Of a stretch of 10,300 bases of DNA, positions 1-10,147 are shown piece after piece. A model generated the notes under the pieces. The model did no database searches and had not been told where the DNA came from. It was given only the letters and a program-made list of their open reading frames with translations. Made by a program: the position numbers and the translations under genes. How positions within the stretch are numbered: the first letter of the stretch is position 1; every line of letters starts with the position of its first letter. Source of the stretch: Paramuribaculum sp. (GTDB lineage: Bacteria; Bacteroidota; Bacteroidia; Bacteroidales; Muribaculaceae); NCBI GenBank assembly GCA_029051965.1, contig JAIDJZ010000175.1, positions 1 to 10,300 on the forward strand, given 5' to 3'.

Positions 1-2862
<2,862 letters not shown>

Positions 2863-2903
2863 ATATTGTTGACTGCGAATGAATTTCAGACTTAATGAGG
2901 AGA

Positions 2904-5900
2904 TTAATCAAGCGAGATGCTCAGACCGAGACCGCGAAGCTCGTGGAGAAGCACATTGAGCGATTCGGGCATACCTGCAGGAGGCATTGCGTCGCCTTTG
3001 ACGATCGCTTCGTAGGCCTTCGAACGTCCTGTGACGTCGTCGCTCTTGATAGTCAGGATCTCCTGAAGAATGTGGCTCGCACCGAATGCTTCCAGTGCCC
3101 AGACCTCCATTTCTCCGAAACGCTGACCTCCGAACTGGGCCTTACCGCCGAGAGGCTGCTGAGTGATGAGCGAGTACGGACCGATCGAGCGGGCATGCAT
3201 CTTGTCCTCGACCATGTGGCCGAGCTTAAGCATGTAGATCACACCCACAGTCGCAGGCTGGTCGAAGCGCTCGCCCGTTCCGCCGTCATAGAGGTAAGTC
3301 TTTCCGTAGCGGGGAAGACCTGCCTTGTCTGTCCAGGCATTGAGATCGTCAAGCGTTGCTCCGTCGAAAATCGGAGTAGCGAACTTCTCGCCAAGCTCAC
3401 GTCCGGCCCATCCGAGAACTGTCTCGAAAATCTGACCGAGGTTCATACGCGAAGGCACACCCAGAGGGTTCAGACAGATATCGACCGGCGTACCGTCGGC
3501 AAGGAAAGGCATATCTTCCTGACGGACGATGCGGCTCACGATACCCTTGTTACCGTGACGGCCCGCCATCTTGTCGCCCACGCTGATCTTACGCTTCTTA
3601 GCGACATATACCTTAGCCATCTGCATGATACCAGAAGGCAGATCGTCGCCGATCGAAATGTCGTTTTTCTTACGGCGGAGTTCAGTCTCGATCTCCTTGT
3701 ATTTGCGCAGATAGTTGACGATACAGTCACGGATCAGACCGTTAGTGTGATCGTCGGCAGTCCACTTGCTGAGATTGAGCGTATCATAGTCAAGCTCGCG
3801 GAGAACACCCGGAGTAAAGTGCGCGCCCTTCGACACGACATCCGTTCCGAGGAAATCCTTGACACCCTCCGAAGTCTTGCCCTCGGTCAGCGTCATAAGC
3901 TTGTTGACCAGAATCGTCTTGAGATTCTCGAGTTTTTCCTCATACTCCTCGTCAAGCTTCGGAAGCACCGCATTCGCAGCGCGGCTCTTCTTTTTCTTCG
4001 CTGCACGGGAGAAGAGATTTGTTCCGATGACAACACCCTTCAGCGAAGGAGAAGCCTTCAGCGAAGCATCCTTCACATCACCGGCCTTGTCGCCGAAGAT
4101 CGCACGAAGAAGCTTCTCTTCCGGAGTCGGATCGCTCTCACCCTTCGGAGTGATCTTACCGATCATGATATCGCCCGGAACAACATGCGCGCCGACACGG
4201 ATGATACCGCGTTCGTCGAGATCCTTCGTCGCATCCTCGCTGACATTAGGAATATCCGAAGTCAGTTCCTCCATGCCTCGCTTAGTCTCGCGGACTTCCA
4301 GCGAATACTCGTCGACATGCACCGAAGTCAGGATATCCTCGCGGACCATACGCTCGTTCAGCACGATCGCGTCCTCATAGTTGTAACCCTTCCAGGGCAT
4401 GAACGCAACCTTAAGGTTACGGCCAAGAGCGAGCTCACCGTTCTCAGTCGAATAACCCTCCGTAAGGATTGTTCCGGTCGTCACACGCTGACCCTTCTCA
4501 CAGATCGGACGAAGGTCGATAGTCGTGCTCTGGTTAGTCTTGCGGAATTTCGGAATACGGTATTCCTTCACAGCATCCTCGAACGCAACGAATTCCTCGT
4601 CCTCCGTGCGGTCATAGCGGATACGGATGACAGTAGCGTCGACAAACTCGACAACACCGTCGCCCTCGGCTGTGATCTGAGTGCGGCTGTCGCGGATAAG
4701 CTGTCCCTCCAGGCCGGTTCCGACAATCGGAGACTCGCTGCGGAGCAGCGGAACGGCCTGACGCATCATGTTCGATCCCATGAGCGCACGGTTAGCGTCG
4801 TCATGTTCGAGGAACGGAATCAGCGATGCGGCGATCGAAGCGATCTGAGTCGGAGAAACGTCCATAAGCTCAACCTGATCGGGAGCCACAATCGGGAAGT
4901 CGGCATCGAGACGGGCCTTGACACGGTCGCGCACAAACGTTCCGTCATCATTAAGCGGAGCATTACCCTGCGCGATCATCTTACCCTCCTCGATCTCGGC
5001 AGTCAGATAAGTGATTTCATTATTGTCGAGATTCACCTTCGAATCGGTCACCTTACGATAAGGAGTCTCGATGAATCCGAGATCATTGATCTTCGCATAG
5101 ACACAGAGCGAAGAAATAAGACCGATGTTCGGGCCTTCAGGAGTTTCGATCGGACAGAGACGGCCATAGTGGGTATAGTGTACGTCTCGCACCTCGAAGC
5201 CGGCGCGCTCACGGCTCAGACCGCCGGGGCCGAGTGCCGACATACGGCGCTTGTGAGTCATCTCCGCCAGAGGGTTCGTCTGGTCCATGAACTGCGACAG
5301 CGCGTTCGTACCGAAGAACGTATTGATGACCGAAGAGATTGTCTTCGCATTGATAAGATCAATCGGTGTGAACACCTCATTGTCGCGGACATTCATGCGC
5401 TCGCGGATCGTACGCGACATACGCGCCAGACCGACGCCGAACTGATTGTAAAGCTGCTCGCCCACCGTACGCACACGACGGTTGCTCAGGTGGTCGATAT
5501 CATCGACAACTGTCTTTGAATTGATAAGCTCGATCAGATACTTGATGATCGCGATGATGTCCTCTTTGGTGAGCACCTTGACATCCATCGACGTTCCGAG
5601 ATCGAGCTTCTTGTTGATACGGTAACGGCCGACCTCGCCGAGATCATAACGCTTTTCCGAAAAGAAAAGATTTGCAATGACCTCACGGGCGCTCGCATCG
5701 TCCGGAGCCTCCGCATTACGGAGCTGACGGTAGATATACTGGATCGCCTCTTTTTCCGAGTTGGTCGTATCTTTTTCGAGAGTTTTGAAGATAATTGAGT
5801 AATCGCTCGAATTGACATCCTCCTTATGAACGAGAATCGTCGACACACCCGAATCGAGAATATTCTGGATATTCTCCTCAGTCAGGATAGTCTCACGCTC

Positions 5901-6713
5901 CACGATCACCTCATTGCGGTCAATCGAGACAACCTCGCCGGTGTCCTCATCGACGAAGTCCTCCTGCCACGTCTTCAGCAGACGTGCGGCAAGCTTACGG
6001 CCGACACACTTCTTGAGGTTCGTCTTGTTGACCTTGACCTCCTCTGCCAGACCGAAAATTTCGATAATGTCCTTGTCGCTCTCAATGCCGATCGCACGAA
6101 GAAGAGTCGTGACAGGAAGCTTCTTCTTACGGTCGATGTAAGCATACATGACATTGTTGATGTCAGTCGCAAACTCGATCCAGCTGCCCCGGAACGGGAT
6201 GATGCGGGCCGAATAAAGCACCGTTCCGTTTGCGTGAGTGCTCTGTCCGAAGAACACACCCGGCGAACGATGAAGCTGCGAAACGACAACTCGCTCCGCA
6301 CCATTGATGATAAACGTTCCCTTCTCAGTCATATAAGGAATCAGACCGAGATAAACGTCCTGAATCACAGTTGCAAAATCCTCATGGTCCGGATCGGTGC
6401 AATACAATTTCAACTTGGCTTTGAGGGGGACACTATAGGTCATTCCTCTCTCCAGACACTCATCGATCGAATAGCGGGGCGGATCAATATAATAATCAAG
6501 AAACTCCAGAACGAAGTTATTTCGAGTGTCCGCAATAGGGAAATTCTCGGCAAAGACTTTATATAGGCCCTCGTTATTTCTTTTCTCCGGCGGAGTATCG
6601 AGCTGAAGGAAATCGCGGAACGACTTGAGCTGCACCTCGAGAAAGTCGGGATAAGGAACAGGGTTCTTCACCGACGCAAAATTCACACGGGGTTTAACTG
6701 TGGTAACTGACAT
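2904..6713 (-). CDS. rpoB: DNA-directed RNA polymerase subunit beta
   Basis: This is the second-largest core RNA polymerase subunit, 1269 residues, a normal length for Bacteroidota. I chose the ATG at 6713 ([12 protein letters not shown]). The frame is open upstream to a GTG at 6800, but those 29 extra residues are encoded across a hairpin and AT-rich spacer and are not beta sequence. Landmarks in order are the N-terminal protrusion and lobe ([20 protein letters not shown]), the rifampicin pocket at residues 468-494 ([20 protein letters not shown], then SALGPGG), [14 protein letters not shown], and [12 protein letters not shown] with active-site lysines K1048 and K1056. The C-terminal clamp ends in [10 protein letters not shown]. 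Equivalents of E. coli D516, H526 and S531 are the susceptible wild-type residues. The gene lies 116 bp after rplL, across two hairpins, and 41 bp before rpoC. Identity is certain; the start is very likely. Confidence 0.99.
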   Translation of the reverse strand: MSVTTVKPRVNFASVKNPVPYPDFLEVQLKSFRDFLQLDTPPEKRNNEGLYKVFAENFPIADTRNNFVLEFLDYYIDPPRYSIDECLERGMTYSVPLKAKLKLYCTDPDHEDFATVIQDVYLGLIPYMTEKGTFIINGAERVVVSQLHRSPGVFFGQSTHANGTVLYSARIIPFRGSWIEFATDINNVMYAYIDRKKKLPVTTLLRAIGIESDKDIIEIFGLAEEVKVNKTNLKKCVGRKLAARLLKTWQEDFVDEDTGEVVSIDRNEVIVERETILTEENIQNILDSGVSTILVHKEDVNSSDYSIIFKTLEKDTTNSEKEAIQYIYRQLRNAEAPDDASAREVIANLFFSEKRYDLGEVGRYRINKKLDLGTSMDVKVLTKEDIIAIIKYLIELINSKTVVDDIDHLSNRRVRTVGEQLYNQFGVGLARMSRTIRERMNVRDNEVFTPIDLINAKTISSVINTFFGTNALSQFMDQTNPLAEMTHKRRMSALGPGGLSRERAGFEVRDVHYTHYGRLCPIETPEGPNIGLISSLCVYAKINDLGFIETPYRKVTDSKVNLDNNEITYLTAEIEEGKMIAQGNAPLNDDGTFVRDRVKARLDADFPIVAPDQVELMDVSPTQIASIAASLIPFLEHDDANRALMGSNMMRQAVPLLRSESPIVGTGLEGQLIRDSRTQITAEGDGVVEFVDATVIRIRYDRTEDEEFVAFEDAVKEYRIPKFRKTNQSTTIDLRPICEKGQRVTTGTILTEGYSTENGELALGRNLKVAFMPWKGYNYEDAIVLNERMVREDILTSVHVDEYSLEVRETKRGMEELTSDIPNVSEDATKDLDERGIIRVGAHVVPGDIMIGKITPKGESDPTPEEKLLRAIFGDKAGDVKDASLKASPSLKGVVIGTNLFSRAAKKKKSRAANAVLPKLDEEYEEKLENLKTILVNKLMTLTEGKTSEGVKDFLGTDVVSKGAHFTPGVLRELDYDTLNLSKWTADDHTNGLIRDCIVNYLRKYKEIETELRRKKNDISIGDDLPSGIMQMAKVYVAKKRKISVGDKMAGRHGNKGIVSRIVRQEDMPFLADGTPVDICLNPLGVPSRMNLGQIFETVLGWAGRELGEKFATPIFDGATLDDLNAWTDKAGLPRYGKTYLYDGGTGERFDQPATVGVIYMLKLGHMVEDKMHARSIGPYSLITQQPLGGKAQFGGQRFGEMEVWALEAFGASHILQEILTIKSDDVTGRSKAYEAIVKGDAMPPAGMPESLNVLLHELRGLGLSISLD

Positions 6714-6772
6714 CAAAAAAACTTTAACAATATAGGTTATACTGGAACTCAAATAAATTATAAACACAAAGA

Positions 6773-6806
6773 GGTTAAGTGTAGGCACTAAGTGCCACAC
6801 TTAACC
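6773..6806 (-). promoter_or_regulatory. Strong hairpin in the rplL-rpoB spacer (candidate attenuator or RNase III processing site)
   Basis: On the transcribed strand the RNA reads GGTTAAGTGT, then GGCAC, a TTA loop, GTGCC, a single bulged T and ACACTTAACC. This gives a 10-bp outer stem and a 5-bp inner stem. The following bases (TCTTTGTGTTTATAATTTATTTG) are T-rich but lack an uninterrupted T tract, so it is not a textbook terminator. It lies between the abundant L7/L12 gene and the less needed RNA polymerase genes. The equivalent junction in E. coli has an attenuator and an RNase III cut, so partial termination or processing is the likely role here. The structure is seen directly; the function is inferred. 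Confidence 0.7.
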
Positions 6807-6812
6807 CATCGT

Positions 6813-6825
6813 CCTGATTATCAGG
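6813..6825 (-). repeat. Short inverted repeat just after the rplL stop codon
   Basis: CCTGA-TAA-TCAGG forms a 5-bp stem beginning four bases after the rplL TAA. It stands in tandem with the larger hairpin at 6773-6806. It is too small to call a terminator alone and could be chance, but it may cap the 3' end of a processed rplJL message. Confidence 0.35.
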
Positions 6826-6829
6826 TCAA

Positions 6830-7204
6830 TTATTTAAGTTCGACTTCAGCGCCGGCTTCTTCGAGCTCTTTCTTCAAGCCCTCTGCTTCGGCTTTGGGAA
6901 GGCCTTCCTTCACTACTGAGGGAGCGCCGTCAACCATTTCTTTGGCTTCCTTGAGGCCAAGACCGGTCTGAGCCTTAACTACTTTGACAACGTTGAGCTT
7001 GCTTGCGCCTGCAGACTTGAGGACTACATCAAACGAAGTCTTTTCTTCAGCGGCGGGAGCACCAGCGGCAGGACCAGCTGCTACAGCTACAGCGGCTGCA
7101 GCGGGTTCGATACCATATTCGTCCTTCAGGATCTGAGCAAGTTCGTTTACTTCTTTAACGGAAAGGTTAACAAGTTCTTCTGCGAAAGCTTTTAAATCTG
7201 CCAT
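6830..7204 (-). CDS. rplL: 50S ribosomal protein L7/L12
   Basis: This is the multicopy acidic stalk protein that recruits and stimulates the translational GTPases EF-Tu, EF-G, IF2 and RF3. At 124 residues it has the family's usual length. Residues 1-32 form the dimerising, L10-binding N-terminal domain ([20 protein letters not shown]). An Ala/Gly/Pro-rich flexible hinge spans about residues 35-53. The globular C-terminal domain runs from about residue 56 and contains the conserved [22 protein letters not shown] and [17 protein letters not shown] segments. The ATG at 7204 follows AAATAAAGAA, an A-rich context without a Shine-Dalgarno sequence. The gene lies 84 bp after rplJ, whose product anchors it. 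The ribosome needs several copies of L12 per L10, so translation or mRNA stability of this cistron must exceed rplJ's. Confidence 0.99.
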   Translation of the reverse strand: MADLKAFAEELVNLSVKEVNELAQILKDEYGIEPAAAAVAVAAGPAAGAPAAEEKTSFDVVLKSAGASKLNVVKVVKAQTGLGLKEAKEMVDGAPSVVKEGLPKAEAEGLKKELEEAGAEVELK

Positions 7205-7288
7205 TTCTTTATTTGTTTGATTGTTATTTACTTATTTGTTGATTGGGATGTGGACTGAGGAGAGCGGTGAGTTATGGTAATCTGAAAA

Positions 7289-7813
7289 TCAGGCTTCCTT
7301 CTGTGAAAGTGTTTCCAAAATGCCATGGAGCTTGTTGGCGCCGCTCTGGAGAGCCGAGACAACATTCTTGGCGGGCGACTGAAGCAGAGCGACAACGTCG
7401 GCGATAAGTTCGTTCTTGCTCTTGATAGTTGCAAGTGTGTCGAGCTGATCGGCACCGAAGTACACTGTCTCTTCAACGTAAGCAGCCTTGAGTGCAGGAA
7501 GGACATCATCCTTCTTGACAAAGTCTTTGATGAGCTTTGCAGGTGCGTTGGCAACCTGAGTGCACATCAGTGAAGTAGGACCGGCCAATGCGGGATAGAT
7601 CTCAGAGAAATCGCCTTCGAGACGCTCGAGTGCCTTGTGGAGAAGAGTATTCTTTACCACGACAAGCTTCACATCTGCCTTCGCGCATGCACGGCGAAGT
7701 TCGGATGTCTTCTCAGCGTTAAGACCGCAGGTTTCTACTACGTAGAAATTCGGATAGGTCTGAAGGAGTTCAACGAGTGAATCTATGATTTGAGCTTTAT
7801 CTTCTTTCTTCAT
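7289..7813 (-). CDS. rplJ: 50S ribosomal protein L10
   Basis: L10 (174 residues) binds 23S rRNA at the base of the GTPase stalk through its N-terminal domain and carries L7/L12 dimers on its C-terminal helix. The sequence shows the family's early MKKEDKAQIIDSLVELL helix, the central VKNTLLHKALE segment and a C-terminal region (NVVSALQSGANKLHGILETL) fit for the L12-binding helix. The ATG is at 7813, only 20 bp after the rplA stop. That leaves no room for the separate L10 autoregulatory leader that precedes rplJ in E. coli and B. subtilis, so any feedback must act elsewhere on the polycistronic transcript or inside rplA. Confidence 0.98.
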   Translation of the reverse strand: MKKEDKAQIIDSLVELLQTYPNFYVVETCGLNAEKTSELRRACAKADVKLVVVKNTLLHKALERLEGDFSEIYPALAGPTSLMCTQVANAPAKLIKDFVKKDDVLPALKAAYVEETVYFGADQLDTLATIKSKNELIADVVALLQSPAKNVVSALQSGANKLHGILETLSQKEA

Positions 7814-7833
7814 GTTGCTTCTGGTTTTAGGGG

Positions 7834-8529
7834 TTAGTCATCGATGGTTTTAGCGTCGACTTTCACACCGGGGCTCATGGTGCTTGAAAGATAAATGCTC
7901 TTGATATAAGTTCCCTTTGCAGTAGCAGGTTTCAGCTTGATCAGGGTGTTGATGAACTCGCGCGCATTTTCTTTCATCTGCTCGCTGGTGAAGCTCACCT
8001 TACCGATCGAAGAGTGAACGATACCGTTCTTGTCGACCTTGAAGTCGATCTTACCCTTCTTTACTTCCTCAACCGCCTTAGCTACATCATTAGTCACTGT
8101 GCCGCTCTTGGGGTTAGGCATCAGGCCACGAGGTCCGAGTACACGGCCGAGGGCACCGATCTTACCCATGATAGCAGGCTGAGTGATGATAACGTCAACG
8201 TCGGTCCAGCCTCCCTTGATCTTTTCGATATACTCGTCAAGACCAACGTAGTCTGCGCCAGCTGCTGTAGCAGCCGCTTCGGCGTCGGGGTTGCAGAGCA
8301 CAAGCACTTTCACTTGCTTACCGGTGCCGTGGGGGAGCGTTACCACACCACGCACCATCTGGTTGGCTTTACGGGGATCTACGCCAAGACGCACGTCGAT
8401 ATCAAGCGAAGAGTCGAATTTGGTGAAGGTGATTTCCTTTACCTTCTCCGCAGCTTCTGCAAGAGTGTAGGACTTCCCAGCTTCAATCTTTTCGAGGGCC
8501 AACTTTTGATTCTTTGTAAGTTTACTCAT
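7834..8529 (-). CDS. rplA: 50S ribosomal protein L1
   Basis: L1 (231 residues, the usual length) forms the mobile L1 stalk that helps release deacylated tRNA from the E site. In many bacteria it also represses its own operon by binding the rplK leader. The start [16 protein letters not shown] is followed by domain I ([20 protein letters not shown]). The Rossmann-like domain II carries [19 protein letters not shown] around residues 125-145, the family signature, and the C-terminal part of domain I ends near [18 protein letters not shown]. The ATG at 8529 lies 18-20 bp from the rplK stop codons, with a TTCAATTGAA palindrome in between, so the pair is surely co-translated from one message. Nothing is missing or unusual. 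Confidence 0.99.
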   Translation of the reverse strand: MSKLTKNQKLALEKIEAGKSYTLAEAAEKVKEITFTKFDSSLDIDVRLGVDPRKANQMVRGVVTLPHGTGKQVKVLVLCNPDAEAAATAAGADYVGLDEYIEKIKGGWTDVDVIITQPAIMGKIGALGRVLGPRGLMPNPKSGTVTNDVAKAVEEVKKGKIDFKVDKNGIVHSSIGKVSFTSEQMKENAREFINTLIKLKPATAKGTYIKSIYLSSTMSPGVKVDAKTIDD

Positions 8530-8547
8530 GATTTCAATTGAAGTTTA

Positions 8548-8991
8548 TTAGTTATTTTCGGGGAATGTACCTTTGACGGTGATACCCATACTTCTGGCTG
8601 TACCAGCAACCATACGCATTGCGGATTCCACGGTGAAGCAGTTCAGGTCGGGCATTTTGTCCTCGGCAATCGCCTTTACCTGTTCCCAAGTCACTTCGCC
8701 TACTTTATTACGGTTAGGCTGGGCCGAACCGCTCTTAAGCTTAGTGGCTTCGAGAAGCTGGATAGCTACCGGAGGGGTCTTTACGACAAAGTCAAAGCTC
8801 TTGTCGGTGTAATACGAAATTACTACCGGAAGTACTTTGCCGGCCTTATCCTGTGTGCGGGCATTGAACTGCTTGCAGAACTCCATGATGTTGATGCCCT
8901 TCGAACCGAGAGCCGGGCCGACTGGGGGCGATGGATTTGCTGCTCCACCCTTAATCTGCAATTTGATTTGTCCAGCAATTTCTTTAGCCAT
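8548..8991 (-). CDS. rplK: 50S ribosomal protein L11
   Basis: L11 (147 residues) sits with the 23S rRNA GTPase-associated centre. It is needed for factor-dependent GTP hydrolysis and for RelA-type stringent signalling, and with its rRNA it forms the thiostrepton site. The N-terminal domain shows the Pro-rich linker helix motif ([20 protein letters not shown], about residues 19-38). The C-terminal rRNA-binding domain includes [12 protein letters not shown] and the terminal [12 protein letters not shown]. The start is the ATG at 8991, preceded by AAGATTGAACA without a Shine-Dalgarno sequence. The gene ends in tandem TAA codons (8550-8545). It is preceded by a 98-bp spacer from nusG with a hairpin (9049-9081). 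The 57 bases between that hairpin and the ATG would be the natural place for L1 feedback control, but I could not recognise an L1 site by eye. Confidence 0.99.
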   Translation of the reverse strand: MAKEIAGQIKLQIKGGAANPSPPVGPALGSKGINIMEFCKQFNARTQDKAGKVLPVVISYYTDKSFDFVVKTPPVAIQLLEATKLKSGSAQPNRNKVGEVTWEQVKAIAEDKMPDLNCFTVESAMRMVAGTARSMGITVKGTFPENN

Positions 8992-9048
8992 TGTTCAATC
9001 TTAATTTTAGATATTGGTGTTGATTTGTGAGTCCTTGATAAAACAAAG

Positions 9049-9081
9049 CAAGAGCGCCGATGCGTAACCAGGGGCGCCTTG
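9049..9081 (-). terminator. Hairpin between nusG and rplK (candidate terminator or attenuator)
   Basis: On the transcribed strand CAAG-GCGCC, a 14-base loop, GGCGC, one bulged T and CTTG form a 9-bp stem, starting eight bases after the nusG stop. It is followed by CTTTGTTTTATC, which is T-rich but interrupted. On the opposite strand the same stem is followed by TTTTTATCTT, so it could also stop antisense transcripts. It separates the secE-nusG pair from the ribosomal protein cistrons. I see no clear promoter between it and rplK, so leaky termination or RNA processing is more likely than a full stop. Confidence 0.5.
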
Positions 9082-9089
9082 TTTTTATC

Positions 9090-9692
9090 TTAAACTCGCT
9101 CTACTTGCGAATTTTCCAATTCAAGCGGGGTCTTGCGGCCAAAGATCTTGACCATAACCTTAAGCTTCTTCTTCTCGCGGTCGACCTCTTCGATTTCTCC
9201 GGTGAATCCATTGAATGCTCCGGTGATAACCTTTACGGTCTCGCCGACAAGATAATCGTTGATCGTGTCAACGGTAACGTCGGCCATCTCATCCGCCATG
9301 CCAAGCATTCGCTGAACCTCACTCTGTCGGAGAGGCACAGGCTTGGCACCCTTCTCTTTGCCACGAAGGAAATCGATCACGTTAGTCGTGTTTCTGAGTT
9401 CATACTCAACCTCTCCGATAAGAAGAGCCTCGATGAAAACATAACCGCTGTAGAGATTCTTTTCCTTGATAACCTTCTTGCCTCCGCGAACGGTAAGCAC
9501 TTTCTCAGTAGGAATAAGCACCTGATAGAGATACTTGCCCCAGTCGGTGTTGCGCATCTGCGCTTCCAACACCTCCTTGACTTTTGCTTCCTTACCGGAA
9601 ATAGCACGGAGCACATACCACGCCTTCTGAGGACGGGATGCAAACTCCTGAGCGCTTTCAGTGTTATGCTCTGTGGCGTTGTTCTGGGCCAT
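9090..9692 (-). CDS. nusG: Transcription termination/antitermination factor NusG
   Basis: NusG (200 residues) binds the RNA polymerase clamp through its NGN domain. Through its KOW domain it contacts Rho or ribosomal protein S10, coupling transcription to termination or translation. The NGN domain starts at about residue 24 (AWYVLRAISGKEAKVKEVLE) and includes GYVFIEALL and VIDFLRGKEKGAKPVPLRQSE. The KOW domain occupies about residues 150-200 (GETVKVITGAFNGFTGEIEEV, ending SQVERV). Residues 1-23 are a polar, disordered-looking extension rich in N, E, S and Q. The next in-frame Met is at residue 45, inside the NGN domain, so the ATG at 9692 is the best start. The gene lies 50 bp after secE and before the ribosomal protein cluster, its classical position. 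Confidence 0.99.
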   Translation of the reverse strand: MAQNNATEHNTESAQEFASRPQKAWYVLRAISGKEAKVKEVLEAQMRNTDWGKYLYQVLIPTEKVLTVRGGKKVIKEKNLYSGYVFIEALLIGEVEYELRNTTNVIDFLRGKEKGAKPVPLRQSEVQRMLGMADEMADVTVDTINDYLVGETVKVITGAFNGFTGEIEEVDREKKKLKVMVKIFGRKTPLELENSQVERV

Positions 9693-9742
9693 GTGACTGA
9701 TGGGATTTTTACGAAAAGCTTCTGTCTAAGTAAGCTCCGGAA

Positions 9743-9955
9743 TTAGTTTAACCAGGTCGGGATATTGTAGATGATGTCGCTCATAAAGAAGCTGCACACC
9801 TTGTCCATGCAGAATACGATTGCCGCTATTATGATGGAAGCAATTAGCACAATCACTGCACTCTTGACAACCTGACCTTTAGTGGGCCAAGAAGTCTTGT
9901 ACCGTAACTCGGTATAAGACTCCTCGATATCCGTAAGTAGTTTTAGTTTTTTCAT
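9743..9955 (-). CDS. secE: Preprotein translocase subunit SecE
   Basis: SecE is the small clamp subunit of the SecYEG protein-conducting channel in the inner membrane. The product has 70 residues: an amphipathic N-terminal part (MKKLKLLTDIEESYTELRYK), the conserved TSWPTKGQVVKSAVIV hinge motif, one transmembrane segment at about residues 31-52 (AVIVLIASIIIAAIVFCM), and a short tail ending NIPTWLN. This is the minimal one-span form found in most bacteria, unlike the three-span E. coli protein. I chose the ATG at 9955. The frame is open further upstream to 10027, but that stretch is antisense-free read-through of the tRNA gene and gives a typical tRNA-derived nonsense peptide. Only 11 bases separate the start codon from the encoded CCA of tRNA-Trp. 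Confidence 0.97.
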   Translation of the reverse strand: MKKLKLLTDIEESYTELRYKTSWPTKGQVVKSAVIVLIASIIIAAIVFCMDKVCSFFMSDIIYNIPTWLN

Positions 9956-9966
9956 CTCTGATGTTT

Positions 9967-10042
9967 TGGCACGGGACGAGAGACTCGAACTCCCGACACC
10001 CGGTTTTGGAGACCGGTGCTCTACCAACTGAGCTAGTCCCGT
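9967..10042 (-). tRNA. trnW: tRNA-Trp (anticodon CCA), 3' CCA encoded
   Basis: The 76-nt gene folds into a full cloverleaf. It has a 7-bp acceptor stem ACGGGAC/GTCCCGT, a D arm GCTC-AGTTGGTA-GAGC, an anticodon arm CCGGT-CTCCAAA-ACCGG with anticodon CCA, a variable loop GTGTC and a T arm GGGAG-TTCGAGT-CTCTC with one G-U pair. The discriminator base is G, as expected for tRNA-Trp, and CCA is encoded at 9969-9967. The tRNA lies between tuf and secE, a conserved arrangement in Bacteroidota and other phyla. Six bases separate its 5' end from the hairpin at 10049-10097, so it must be released from a longer transcript by RNase P. Confidence 0.99.
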
Positions 10043-10048
10043 AGAAGG

Positions 10049-10097
10049 ATAAAGCTGCCGGCTTCGGTCCTGTCCGGCTCGCTGCCGGCAGCTTTAT
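10049..10097 (-). terminator. 14-bp perfect inverted repeat between tuf and tRNA-Trp
   Basis: The arms ATAAAGCTGCCGGC and GCCGGCAGCTTTAT are perfectly complementary and flank a 21-base loop. Downstream of the stem, toward the tRNA, come only CCTTCT and then the tRNA 5' end. The GC-rich core with A-rich and T-rich flanks looks like a terminator for tuf, but the T tract is short and no promoter can fit between it and the tRNA. A leaky terminator or a processing hairpin that protects the tuf mRNA 3' end fits better. The structure is certain; the role is inferred. Confidence 0.65.
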
Positions 10098-10147
10098 GGT
10101 GTTATCTTAAGCTAAGAGAGTTTCCTCTTTTGCTTCCCTGACTTGGA

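Noticed and set aside
2895..5519. Long plus-strand open frame (874 codons) opposite rpoB
   Set aside because: It has the same codon-aligned antisense origin as the frame opposite rpoC. It ends where rpoB first uses TCA and shows no domain or credible start context.
6720..6772. Possible Bacteroidota-type promoter (TTTG and TAnnTTTG boxes) ahead of rpoB
   Set aside because: TTTG and TTTATTTG occur but are only about 10 bases apart and the second box is imperfect, so the expected spacing of about 19-21 bases is not met.
6714..6800. 29-residue hydrophobic N-terminal extension of RpoB from a GTG at 6800, resembling a membrane segment
   Set aside because: It reads through a hairpin and an AT-rich spacer, starts inside the hairpin, and normal beta sequence begins at the ATG at 6713.
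7282..7292. Small stem CTGA-TTT-TCAG overlapping the rplJ stop codon
   Set aside because: A 4-bp stem is too weak to support a function.
7228..7554. Minus-strand 108-codon frame overlapping rplJ
   Set aside because: It overlaps rplJ out of frame, has low-complexity Ser/Arg composition and no family resemblance.
8533..8542. Perfect palindrome TTCAATTGAA between rplK and rplA
   Set aside because: It is ten AT-rich bases with no loop space and no neighbouring motif; easily chance in an AT-rich spacer.
9956..10027. 24-residue N-terminal extension of SecE
   Set aside because: It is the translation of the tRNA-Trp gene in frame and not a protein-coding region. The ATG at 9955 gives a normal SecE.
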